Shown here one piece after another: positions 32,561 to 44,002 of a stretch of DNA of 64,000 bases (its first letter is position 1; every line of letters starts with the position of its first letter). Both the position numbers and the translations under genes were made by a program. Below the pieces are notes generated by a model. That model had not been told where the DNA came from. It worked only from the letters and a program-made list of their open reading frames with translations, and did no database searches. The DNA comes from Parasponia andersonii (lineage: Eukaryota > Streptophyta > Magnoliopsida > Rosales > Cannabaceae), in contig JXTB01000031.1 of the NCBI GenBank assembly GCA_002914805.1, forward strand, positions 1,061,192-1,125,191, written 5' to 3'.

Positions 32561-33720
32561 TCGAAGTCATAATCCTCCATATACTCAACCCATCTTCGCT
32601 GTCTCAAGTTTAAATTCTTCTGGATAAAGTGATACTTCAAACTCTTATGATCGGAGAATACGTCCTTTACACCATATAAATAACATCGCCAAATCTTCTA
32701 AGCAAAGATCACTGCTGCAAGTTCCAGATCATGGGAGGGATAGTTCCTCTCATGTGGCTTCAACTGACGAGAAGCATAAGCCAAAACTCGACCATTCTGT
32801 ATCAAGACACATTCCAAACCCGTCTTCAAAGCATCGGTATACACCACATAAGGCTCGTTACTGTCGGGAACAGTAAGAACAGGTGCGGTGGTTAAACTCT
32901 ACTTCAACCTGATAAAAGCTTCTTCACTTTCGCCATCCCAAATAAACTTGACATCCTTCCTGGTCAACTTCGTCAAAGGCAAAGCAATTCTCGAGAAATC
33001 TCGCACAAAACGACGGCAGTAGCCTACCAAACTAAGGAAACTACGTACCTCCGTCATATTTCTCGATCTTTCCTACTCCAGAACAGCTTTGATCTTAGTG
33101 GGATCGACTGAAATACCTCTGTGAGAAATCACATGCCCTTAGAACTTCATTTTTGACATCCAAAAGTCACACTTCGATTTCTTGGCGTACAACCGATGGT
33201 CTCTCAAGGTCTTGAGTACTATCCCCATGTATTGGGCATGCTCTTCTCGAGTCTTGGAATATACCAGGATGTCATCGATGAACATAACCACAAAACGATC
33301 CAAAAACGGCCTGAAGATCCGATTCATGAGATCCATAAATGCTGCGGGACCATTCGTCAAACCAAATGGCATCACTAGAAACTCAAAATGACCATATCGA
33401 GTTCTGAATACTATCTTAGGTATATCATCTTCTCTTATCTTCAACTGATGAAAACAGGATCTCAAATCGATCTTAGAGAAGAACCTTGAACCACCGAGTT
33501 GATCAAACAACTCATCTATCCTTGGCAAAGGATATTTGTTCTTTACTGTTAACTAGTTCAACTTCCTATAATCCACACAAAGTCTCAACGAACTATCAGC
33601 TTTCTTCGCAAACAAAACAGGAGTACCCCAAGAAGAAATGCTACTGCGAATGAAGCCTTTGGAAAGCAGATCGTCCCACTATTCTCTTACTTCTTCTGTC
33701 TCAGTAGGTGCCATGCGATA
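32561..33720 (-). pseudogene. Ty3/gypsy RT-RNase H remnant
   Basis: Read on the minus strand the RT shows [56 protein letters not shown] and [14 protein letters not shown] (an FIDD box rather than YVDD). RNase H follows ([20 protein letters not shown], then [11 protein letters not shown] and RRWVEYMEDYDFDL). The reading ends at about 32561, just before the YHPGKAN motif expected next, and integrase is absent. In-frame stops occur, for example after KLN and after KMKF. Confidence 0.9.
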
Positions 33721-34400
33721 GGCTGGAATAGAAACTGGTTGAGCTCCAGGAACTAGCTCAATACAAAACTCAATCTCCCTATCAGGTGGTAATCCCGGTA
33801 AGTCTTCAGGAAACACCTCCCAATACTCACACACCATCGGAATCCATGGGTCTTGATTGTCTGTCCTCACCTTGCCATCCATGGCAAACAAGTTCCCATA
33901 ATACTCAAGATTCTTTCTTCCACCCATGCACACTTTCAGAATAGGACTAGGCTTCAATGGACTCATCCCAGCCTGATAGACAATAGGATGTCTATCACTA
34001 GGAAAAAGAGTCATCCGCTTCTTATGACAGTCTACAATGGCTCGATACTTCGACAACCAATCCATATCGAGTATCACGTCATACTATCCCATTGGTAACA
34101 TAATCAAATCAGCAAGTAGCTTCCTATCACCAATCACAACCCGACAAGACTTACACACACTAGACACATCAGCCATTCCCCACAAAGGTGTACCCAATGA
34201 CAATACATAATCCAGATCAGAAAATTCCAACCCCAACAGTTGAGCAAACAATAAGGATATGAATGAATGAGATGCACCAATATCAAACAAAACATATACC
34301 CAAGAGTGTGAAAGAAGGATCATACCGTCAACAACACCTCGGCCGGTGCGATCCTGAGTGTCTTCTGCCCCAGTAAAAGTATAGGCTTGGCCAGTCACAT
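33679..34400 (-). pseudogene. Ty3/gypsy protease remnant
   Basis: The retropepsin active site reads FDIGASHSFISL, with Ile for the usual Thr, at about 34255-34290. It is followed by GDRKLLADLIMLPMG, one stop, then ILDMDWLSKYRAIVDCHKK and the linker FPEDLPGLPPDREIEF typical of plant gypsy polyproteins. Confidence 0.85.
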
Positions 34401-35500
34401 TCCTTTCCCCTTGTTGCCTCTTCCCTGACCAAGATGGCTACTGCTGGATCCTGGACCACTACTACCAAAATCACGCCCACCCTGACTCCCTGAGACCAGA
34501 GGAGTCTGAAAGTTCTGAGTGTAACCCTGAGAGCGGTACTGATGCTGATAAAACTGAGGGGAAGTAAAAGCCTGCGAAGTACCCTGTGACTGTTGCAGCC
34601 TTGCTTGAGTGTTCTGATAAGAAGCAGAACCTGACTGGCTCTTCTGTGGTCCTCTCTGAGAAAGAGGAGATTTCTACAGACGGTTGGGACACTCCTTCTT
34701 CCAATGACCCTGCTGGCCACAAACAAAACATCCTCCATATGGACTACTTTGCCACCCCCAGAAGAACCACTGCTATTCGAGCTCCCACTGTTTGGAGTAC
34801 CCTGGGCTGACCACTACCCCTGGTTCCTTCTGGTAGCTTTCCTGTCATTACCCCTCCACTGGTTCCTCCTGGAATCCAAACTTTCTTCGATGGCCTCTGC
34901 CCGCTGGGCAGCTACTACAATCTCAGGAAGAGTATGGAAAGTCTGGGTACCAATCATGTTGAAAATGTTCTGATTTAGACGACTCCTGAACTTGGCAACT
35001 CGGTACTTCTCACTCGTACACATTCCAAGAGCAACACTTGCCAACTCAGTGAACTTTATCAGGTACTCATTCACCGTTCTGTTACCTTAGGTCAACATCT
35101 CAAATTGGTTCACAACTTTATCCTGTTGATCCTCATTGGCATCCTGGGTCTTGAAAATCCATTCAAAGTCCTCCTAAGTCAAGCCCACTACATCTTGCAT
35201 CTATTCTACTATTTCCCACCAACGAATGGCACTCCCCGTCAAACGGATAACAGCAAACACAACCCAAAACTCAAGGGCTCGAAAGTGCCTCTCCATCTCA
35301 CGCAATTAAGTAATTGTCGTGAGAGCTTCTGGTGTACCATCAAATTGCCCTAGCTGGAGACGCATGAACCATTAGAGGTGATCAACCTAATTCAACTGAC
35401 GTTCCCTCAGAGCTGAAGGCTGATAGTCTGGATTGCTTATCTGGATGAATGCCTACTGTATTTTCTCGATCAGATAAGTAAAATCCGGACGAGGACGTTC
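34401..35500 (-). pseudogene. Ty3/gypsy gag remnant
   Basis: The gag core (YLIKFTELASVALG, KFRSRLNQNIFNMI, EIVVAAQRAEAIEESL) lies at 34814-35074. A complete CX2CX4HX4C knuckle (CFVCGQQGHWKKEC) lies at about 34690-34735. The N-terminal part up to about 35500 is shifted. Confidence 0.8.
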
Positions 35501-35654
35501 AGCACCTGGCTGGTGCCTTGGAACTCTTCTATGAGGTATCCTTACAAGTCTGAAACAATATGCCAAACTATTAATGCGATAATGATGAATGCTTGTCATA
35601 AAAATTAACTTCAATCTAGTTTAATGGTGATACATCCGAGCTGTTAAACTCAAA

Positions 35655-35666
35655 GCTCTGATACCA
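35655..35666 (-). other. Primer binding site of the minus-strand gypsy element
   Basis: The minus strand reads TGGTATCAGAGC, the initiator-tRNA-Met complement, 8 bp from the LTR end at 35675. Confidence 0.9.
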
Positions 35667-35674
35667 AAAATTTC

Positions 35675-37741
35675 TGTCATGACCCAAAACCCGGGCTAGT
35701 GGCAGAAGGGAAATTTCACAAAGGTGGGAAATTCCTTGATTTATTTGAAAAATATCAAAAGTTTAAGTTTTGTAAACAGTCCATTTTGATTAAGTATTTG
35801 GAATTTCATCCCATGAATCTCTCCCACAGTTCGTATACACTATTAAATATAGACTGAATAATAATTGAAAAACAGGAAAATCAAATATAAGTCCAAGTAT
35901 CATCATCATCTACAACAACAAGTTAAATCCCAAAATGGCATACATAAGTTTACAGGCAAAATAGAAAATAGTAATCTTGGTTCAATGCTAATACAAAACC
36001 CAAAACAGTCCAAACACCACAACAGTAGACTTTTAGCATTATTAAGAAATGAACTACAGTCAAGATGGCCTCTTACTCCTCCTGATTACCAAGATTGCAC
36101 TAGACACTACCTGAAGAAGAAGATAGGGGGGTGAGCATAAAATGCCCAATAGGAAAAACAATTACCCCGATCGAAAATATTTTAGTGATGGGGAATTCCT
36201 GCATAGTTAGTTTAGTCCAAAATATACATATATATATTCTAAACTGAAAATCCATATATATATATATATAAAGCAGTGTAATCAAAACTTTTCAATTCAT
36301 ATGCACATGACACAAATCAATCTTTACCCATAAGCTCACATCCTCTCATCTGTGGAAATCCAGGATGATGACACTAAGTATGCCTAACAACCTGCCTGAT
36401 ACCTAAGCTCATACCCAGAGGGGACACCCATGTGTCGCCTACCAAACCTGGAGGGGCAACCGAATTGCCTACGCCTGCCAAATGGGGAGGTAATCAGAAG
36501 TAACAAAACCCCGCATGAGTTTACAGACTTTCACCGACGGTGGGGTATGTAGTGCCACACTATAAACCCACGATGCTAACTCAGTGCTCATGTATGATCC
36601 TATGGCATGTGTAATACAGAACTGAAGTGTAAAAACTACTGTACTCTAGTTTTTCAGTAAAACATGCATAATAGGGATTTATAGAAAAATGAGCAGCATA
36701 ATGGCCCTATTTTTGATATACCCAAAATAACCTACACACGACAAATTCCCAGAGCAGTACAATATATATCTCATACAACCAATTCCCATCACAGATATTC
36801 GAGAAACCAAAAATCACATTTGTTCTCATATGTCGCAGAAAATAAGTTTTATTTGAAAACGATATAAAACACAGGTAATTGAATCTCTACTTCGCTCGAA
36901 TAGCAATACCACGCTATTGAATCCTCAAGGTGTCGTTGTCGATCGCCCAGAGAGTCGAGAACTAATTCCGAGCCCTCAATCGTCTTCTTGCAAAAAGTCA
37001 ACTTCTCACCGGAGCTTCAATTTCACAAACAGACTTTTTCGCTGAATTCCTTGTACCCAAAATAGCTAGATTAGACATATAACTTGTCCAATTCGGGTCC
37101 GGACCCATACAGGATTGGTGGCACGCAAAATGAGGTAAAATACCGACCGTTTGATCTTGATTTTGGTGTCGGTCACTAAACAACACAATATATATATATC
37201 AAACTTCTCTATTTTTCGAGTATATTCAAAAAATAAACTAAAAATACAATCCAATGGTCGGATTAAAAACAACAACCATAAACTCGAAATGCCCAAAATG
37301 GCAACTTTCAATCCGGATAAAATGGGATCATGAAATATATACCTTGACGATCCTTGCGACGATACGAATCTAACGGGACAAGTTGGAGGTCGAATAGTGA
37401 TTAGAATCTTCGCCGGCGACGAAAAAGCTGAAAAAACAGTCATTTTGTCTTTTCCAGCGACGACTGCTGCTCCGATAGCCTTTGGTGGCTGGCGACCAGC
37501 TCGTGGTGGAATGAGGGAGGCTCACTGGCAATCTACTCAGCCAGACGGAGCTTGGACAGCGGTGTGGATTCCTTTGGCTGAGAGAGTGAGAGAGACGAGG
37601 GAGAGAGAGAACGTCTCGAGGGGGGGAGAACGAGAGGGAGAGAGAGGAAGATATATATATATATATATATATTTAATTTAATATTTTTTTTTAGTTTTGG
37701 TTAAATAACCATTGTGCCTTTGCAAAACCTGGGTTTTTACA
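35675..37741 (-). mobile_element. 5' LTR of the minus-strand Ty3/gypsy element
   Basis: The block begins TGTCATGACCC and ends GGGTTTTTACA. It aligns throughout with the solo LTR at 1407-3558. A GA-rich tract and (AT)n lie near 37600-37671. With the primer site and the gag-pol remnant at 32561-35500 it forms the 5' portion of one element; the matching 3' LTR is missing. Confidence 0.9.
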
Positions 37742-37974
37742 ACAATAATATTCCATTTTGGTGTTCTTGTATCAACAAGAAATTATGTGATTGGCTTCTT
37801 TTTTTTTTTTTTTTAATTTTGACATTGGGTTGGGATCTGAAATCTATACCTCCATATTGGAGGCTATTGTACGGCAGTTTTAGCTTTTCCTTTTTTTTTT
37901 TCCCCCAAAGCTTAAGTCGTTTCCTTTTTTTTATTCATACGTCATATGTTTAGTTGTCTTTTATTAGTTTCCTT

Positions 37975-38137
37975 TAGTTAATTAGTTCATGTTACACAGC
38001 GGTTTGCGTAGAATTGTGTAGTGTTAGATTCATATTTACGTAGGAAGGGAAAGCCTGAGTCAACTAGTTCGTGTTACGCAGCGGTTTGGGTACAAATTAG
38101 GGTTAACTTCATATTTATGTATTAAGGAAAAGATGAG
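37975..38137. repeat. ~82-bp tandem duplication upstream of protease D
   Basis: GTTACACAGCGGTTT at 37991 and GTTACGCAGCGGTTT at 38073 sit in two diverged units that each go on to TTCATATTTA and end in GGAAAG or GGAAAAG. Confidence 0.7.
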
Positions 38138-38445
38138 ATAGACTGGAATATTATTAAATTATGGAATTTACAGAACCTTCTTCTCTTCTTTCCCCTAGCC
38201 ACGGATTTCGCTTGTTCATCTTTTCCTGCTGCATTAGTAATTAGTTGTTTTTATTATTATTTTTTTTTTTGTAAAGAAGCGTTACTAAATTATAAAGTAT
38301 CATAAACTTACAAAGAAATGTTAGGATTCCCCTCGCTAAAAGCACAATATATGTATCCTAATTAATGCATTTCTCATAATGCATGCGCAGCAGTAAAGTC
38401 ATCTACCACATTGCTGTTGATAAATGTAGAATTAATTTATCAATT

Positions 38446-38453
38446 TATAAATA
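38446..38453 (+). promoter_or_regulatory. TATA box candidate of protease D
   Basis: TATAAATA lies about 150 bp before the former start codon at 38606. A TGCATG (RY-type) hexamer lies about 70 bp further upstream. Confidence 0.5.
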
Positions 38454-38605
38454 CCACAACACTTGGTGGCTTACTTTCACAATAGGGGGGGAAAGGGAGA
38501 GAAGGAAAAAAAAAAAAATACAAATCCGATCATTTTCATTCTAACATGCTAGTAATCCTTTTCTCTCTCTTCCAATTTCTACTGCACAACATCAAAGAGA
38601 AAAAA

Positions 38606-39976
38606 ATGGCTCCTACTAGTAAAAGCGGGATTTCATTAGCCCTAGATCTTCATGATGCTCACATTAAATGCCCTTGGAACCCATGCGTTTAGCTTTAAGC
38701 TCATCCCAATCACTTCCCTATTCCCCAACAATCTCACTCTCTTAGAGAAACACAACAAACTGGTCAAAATCTCTCAACATCGACAAGAACAACATTCCAT
38801 GATCCTGATTACCAGTACAAAGTTCATCACTAGTGAATTCAACCAATTCGACAGCGAAACCTAATGCAGTTATACTGCGACCTTCCGTTCGTCCCCGTGC
38901 TCCGAGCGGCTTCTACATGGTACAAGTGTACATTGGATCAAAGCTCCTCTCGCCCTACTTGGTCCTAGATCCCGGAACCGATCTCAGATGGTTGCAATGC
39001 GAAGGTTGCACCAATTGTTTCCCAGTGAGAGGTAGGGGAAACTTCAAGTACCAAGAATCGCAATCCTACCGCAAATTACCATTCAACCACACGCTCTGTG
39101 TCCCCAAATTGTGTACTGCTGATGGGCTATATTGTCGCTACGACAACCGTTACCTAACTAGCACTAGCTCTGGTTTGCTTTCCACCGAAATTTTTACGTT
39201 CCCAAAGAATATGAACCAAACGACAGTAAAATACCCTTCTTTGTTGTTTGGTTGCAGCTTAGACAATTGGAACCTACCCTTTAGCGCACCAAACAGCGTG
39301 ATCGCCGGCATTTTCGGTCTATCTTTAAGTGCACGTTCGATCATGATTCAACTACAAGTCGTTACCAAACGATGTTTCTCTTACTACCTAACGACGTCGG
39401 ATTGGCCAACGTTGTTACTTTTCAGCGACGATGCTGGCATTAGCCAACGACAAAGCGGGCTCCAAAAGACACCGCTGGTGCCTGGTCTTCCCCAGTAGTA
39501 TCAGCAGCGACGATAAACGACTTAATATCAATCCATATGTATTCCGATTGAAAAGAGACTTCAAAGGTGGCTTTGTTGTCGACGTAGGTACTCCATACTC
39601 TCATCTTGTTGACAGTGCGTACAAGATTTTGAGACAAGAAATGGTTCAGTACATTGCACAGCGACACACAGGATTGCGCCCGATACAACGAGGAATGGGG
39701 GCTTTTGACCTTTGTTATAATCTAACAATGACACCACCACCGGGAGGTTATGTTTTTCCTTCATTGACTTACCATTTGCGAGGAGCTGATTTTGTTATGA
39801 AACCGAACGTTGTATTCGAATCTTTCGGAACGGTTCGTTGTTTGGCTATGTTGGTTATCAACGACGATGGTCCGACCATCTTAGGGGCCTTGCAACAAAC
39901 TAATTATCGGTTCTTGTTTGATGCTAGTAGCCTATCTACAACGTCCATGTCTTTTGCACCTGAGACTTGTGCGTAA
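38606..39976 (+). pseudogene. Aspartic protease copy D, diverged and frameshifted
   Basis: It has the same architecture as copy B (signal peptide, propeptide LFPNNLTLLEKHNKLVKIS, Cys-rich CEGCTNCF insert, C-terminal FGTVRCLAMLVI and ILGALQQTNYRFLFD), but the reading changes frame at about 38650 (signal peptide), about 38833-38864 (propeptide) and about 39498, where some residues before DDKRLNINP are lost. The first catalytic motif is D-P-G (38968-38976) instead of D-T/S-G and the second is D-V-G (39591-39599). Both changes would be expected to impair catalysis. It is a pseudogene, more distant from A-C than they are from each other. Sequencing error could explain one shift but hardly all. Confidence 0.88.
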
Positions 39977-40001
39977 ATATTCATGTTATTATATATGCTC
40001 A

Positions 40002-40007
40002 AATAAA
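40002..40007 (+). terminator. Poly(A) signal-like AATAAA after protease D
   Basis: AATAAA lies 26 bp past the stop codon. Confidence 0.4.
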
Positions 40008-40019
40008 AAATTTGAAAGC

Positions 40020-40222
40020 GCATAATGCCCTTATAAATAGTTTATGACTTAGTTTTGCGCAATTTAATTATAATTTGGTTTCGGTCCCTTGAATGTACAA
40101 AGAGTTGCGTTGAGCGTATAAGTAGTCAAACATAATATAATAGAGTAGTGAGATCGAGTAGATTTCACACGTCAGAGTCCTACTCAGCCTGTGAAATGGC
40201 AAATTATGAGCTTGTTATTGTA
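40020..40222. repeat. Duplicated 3' flank, block A left part
   Basis: The segment with AGTTTTGCGCAATTTAATTA, TTTCGGTCC and CCTACTCAGCCTGTGAAATG recurs at about 61412-61625. The duplication continues at 42483 after an inserted LTR. Confidence 0.8.
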
Positions 40223-40237
40223 GAGGGGGGGGGGGGG

Positions 40238-40313
40238 NNNNNNNNNNNNNNNNNNNNNNNNNNNNNNNNNNNNNNNNNNNNNNNNNNNNNNNNNNNNNNN
40301 NNNNNNNNNNNNN
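40238..40313. other. Assembly gap (76 N) after a 14-G run
   Basis: Unknown bases preceded by a poly-G run at 40224-40237 that is absent from the paralogous block at about 61630, so the run may be an assembly artefact. Confidence 1.
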
Positions 40314-42482
40314 ACCCAAAATACCCCTTAGAATTTAAGTTATACCTTTTCTTAGCCATTAAGTGTTGATTTTGGGTCAAATCTGGTCATTTGCTTTCCA
40401 TTTCTCTCTAGCCATGACTTGAAACTCTCCAATACTTTTTCTAACTTCTCTCAACTTCCCTCAAACATTTCCAAGAGTTTCCAAGTGGTAGAACTCAAAT
40501 TAGAGCCCTAGAAAGCAAGAAACACCAAAACTAGTCAAGGTAATTCTATTAAGTTCTTCTTTCTAGTTCTTGTCCTTTAATTTCAATTCTCTGCTTGTTC
40601 CTACTTAAATAATGGTTTCTTCAGGTCTTTTTATGTCCAAAAATCTAATTATAAGCCTAAAGAATCAGTTTGGTAGAGGTAGAAGGCAAGAACTCCAACA
40701 AAAGCTCAAATTAGTCAAAGTGAGCATTATGTATGATTTTGAACTTATAGTTAATTTCTTTTGTGTTAGCCCTTAAACCAAAGCAATTATTTAATAATAA
40801 TGGTCCTAGAAACCCTTATATATTGCTGGAAATATAGAATTTAAGTGGGAAATTTAGGTTACACCTAGAGCCCCAAAATTGCTAATTGTGTATTTAAGTG
40901 TTTCTGTGGGTGTATTAAGCTTTCTATACTTGTAATCTGATTTTCTCATCTTGCAATGGATATGTCATGGATTCTATTACTTATTCCATTAATTTAGCTA
41001 CTGTTTGTAGCCATAGACAAGTGCACAAATTGGTCTAACCCGAAAAAGATTTAAAATATGCTTCTATGTTATCCTAGGTGTTTCTTTTGATTTGTATATG
41101 TGAGAATTGGTTTGTTGATTGCTACCACAGGTCTTAAACCATGATTTTAGTCATGTGGGGATGTTCTAAAAATAAGAGAGGTGCTGTCCAAATATTTTTA
41201 AAACCAAATGGTACCATTTAGAAGCAAATGAACTAGTTTTACAAAATTAGGGGTCATTTTGATCATTTTTGTGCTAATGAACTAGCATTCATATTTTACT
41301 ACTTTTGAATAATTTTTCAATGCTAGATATTAGCTACTAAGTACCTTAAGTGATTTATACACTCCTAAGTCATTTTAAGATTAAGTTTCCTAAACTAGTA
41401 AAAGTTCTGATTTCGGTCTTGTTCAAGTGTCTTAATGCATTCTTTTTGTAAAATGTGTATCTTGAATAATAGTAATTTATGACAGGTGATTAGTACACCA
41501 ATCTCTAGAGGATATTGACTCTTTTTACTATCGATTCCTATTCAAGACATGAAGTAAGTAAAGACTTACAACTGCATCACAAGAACTATATGGAAGATGT
41601 ATTTATGTGAAACTTACTTATTCCTGAAAGTTATGAAATGGCATATGCATGGCATGTTTTGCATGCAAATGGAGACTTTTATTATAAGAGTATTTGAAAG
41701 TGAGTACCATTGTACCAATTTTATAAGATAATTTTTAATGGCAATTGTTAGTCTGTCGGAGCTGGATAGGTAAGTCTGTTGATACAGACTCTCCCGTTGA
41801 AGCGGGATTTGCGGACCTTATAATGTGTCTCGTTGAAGCGGGATAATATTAGTACGGTGTGGGATGCCCCTTTGATGAGGGAAGGAGTTTTCAAAAAAAA
41901 AAACCTCACACGACGGTCGCACCTTATGTTTTTACTCTTGGCCAGAGTTTCCGCCCAATGTTATCACGGCCTATCGACTTACGGGACAAGCAATGTGCTA
42001 AGGGGCCCAACTAAAAATAATTTTTAAGGAAAATGCATGGACTCAAATATTTAAGAAAGAAAAAGAGTACAATGGGAACTCTATGAGATTTTAAAGCATT
42101 CATAAGTATGTATAATTTTTACTTACTGAGCTTTAGTTCATTTTAGTATTGACTAGCTAGTTACCTGGCTTGCCTTTTGTCGCCATGATCATACAGATGT
42201 AGACGAACTTGACCTATAGGCGACATTTTTGTTTTGAGATATTTTGGTGTAATGTAAATACTACTATTGATGGCAAAATAGACTGCTAAAAATCTCTTTT
42301 GATTGTACATTTTGTAAAGACACTTTTAACAAGAAATGCTATGCATTTGTTTTTGTTTAAAGGTTTTAGAAAGTTCAAAATTTGCCCACCTTTTTATCAA
42401 AACAAAAGATAATATTTAAGAAAGAATAATACTTCATAGTTTGACTGTATATAACAATATGGTTAAACTAGGGGGTGTTACA
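40314..42482 (+). mobile_element. Probable Ty3/gypsy LTR inserted in duplicated flank
   Basis: No coding potential. The right end reads GGGGGTGTTACA, the usual end of plant gypsy LTRs. The paralogous block at 61625-61770 runs past this point without it, so it is an insertion. A pair of CGTTGAAGCGGGAT phrases (near 41793 and 41830) lies in it. The left end falls in the gap, so size and target duplication cannot be read. Confidence 0.5.
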
Positions 42483-43320
42483 CAATTACCTTATTTTTGT
42501 TAATAAATAAGGCTTTAGTCACGATACGTAGAGAAATTATGCATGCATAATATTTCTCTCTCTTTCACATTGGGTTAGGATATTAGGATATGAATATGAG
42601 TTCTACACCTCCACGTCGAAGGCTGATGCAGAGGCTTTTTAGCTTTTTTTTTTTTTTTTCCACTTTAGTCATTTTTCTTTAATTGTTGTCCTTTTTATTC
42701 AATGTCTAGTTGTCATTTATTAGTTTCTTTTAGTCAACTAGTCCTTGTACTAGTGATAGAGTTCAAGGTGGAAAAAAATGATGGCTTTTTCTTTTCTTTT
42801 CTTTTTTCCTTAGTAGTGTGAATCAGCAAGTTAAGAAGCTGTCTATTGTAGTGATTCAGTGTTTTATCCAAAAAAATAAGAATTCCAAGAAAAAGCCCAA
42901 ACTTCACTATTTTTACCCATAAATTTTAATTTTTTTTTATAAAAAAGATTGAGCTTAACTAATGAGGTCCACTTATTACAAAGAAAGAAAAATAACTCAC
43001 ACTATAAAAGTGAAATTCCCGATCTTATATCCCACCCCATTGCTGAGCTAGCCCCAACTAAAACATTTCACTCAATCTAAGTTAATTTTGCTTAATAATT
43101 CTCTAATTCTAATTAGAAAAAATTAGACTTTTATGTTAGAAATGCTTACCATCAATAACAGGAACATTCGGAACAGAAGGACTAGTAGGAGAAAAAAAAA
43201 ATCCTAGAAGGAAAAACAAAAGGACTAGCAGCTAGCATGAGCATCCATTGGTGCAGATGGATGCTCTTTTGTAACTGGTAATGTTGTAAAAAGACAGCAT
43301 TACTATTAATTAGAAAATTT
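42483..43320. repeat. Duplicated flank, block A right part
   Basis: It matches about 61760-62060 (AATAAATAAGGCTTTAGTCAC, TGAATATGAG, GTGTTTTATCCAAAAAA-type blocks), and in part the region upstream of protease D at about 37820-37990 (GACATTGGGTT, TTTTATTAGTTTC). From 43060 a second segment (TTTCACTCAATCTAAGTTAA) recurs at 49930. No gene seen. Confidence 0.7.
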
Positions 43321-43710
43321 TGATAAACTTAATATGATCTATCTATGCTATAAAATAAACATATAAGATCAAAATGTAGAAATAAGTTTAAGGATCGTAC
43401 GAATGTACCTCCGGCCATTGCTCTGTTTTTCTTACTGTAGTTACGGTATATAGCAGGGTATTAATACTCTTTTAAGCCTTATAGAATCTTATTGATGGTG
43501 TATATAATCTTTAATTTTGATTCTCAGACTTAGAGAATTAATACAAAATCATCTCTCAGTATTAATAGATGTTTTCCATCAAAATGTTTTCTCTGAGGTG
43601 GATATTAGGTAGTGACTCACGTTCAATAGATTTATTAAAAAAACTGAACATAATTGTCAATTAATTAGGTATAATGGATCATGACCAAATAGGACAAAAA
43701 ATATCTAATA
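43321..43710 (-). repeat. 3' LTR of the minus-strand copia
   Basis: It starts TGATAAACTTAATATG and ends with ATATCTAATA, the decayed counterpart of ATTCCTAACA in the other LTR. AAGTGGGAGAA, read on the minus strand, is the polypurine tract next to it. Confidence 0.85.
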
Positions 43711-44002
43711 TTCTCCCACTTGGTCTATATATCATTCCATCAATTATCTCTTTTTAAGAAACAAAACACTTGAATCATGGCGATAGATCCTCTAAAATTG
43801 AGTCGTATCTTCTATGTATTATAAAGTATAATGACTCTATAACACTACCCCATATTATCTTAATGAATAAATCCTATGTTTATTCTTGGTCTAATTAATA
43901 ATAATATTTCTCAGATTCAATTAATATGTATACAAAGAAAATTAAATATGAAAAAAATATCACATAATAGAGTTTCAAATTACATTCGTTTTACAATGAA
44001 AA

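Noticed and set aside
34586-35353. Plus-strand ORFs opposite the gypsy gag
   Set aside because: Antisense shadows of the minus-strand gag with its zinc knuckle.
37397-37681. 94-codon ORF ending in a TATA-repeat-encoded YIYIYI
   Set aside because: Inside the gypsy LTR at 35675-37741, in the same GC-rich patch as its sibling LTRs; not conserved as a frame.
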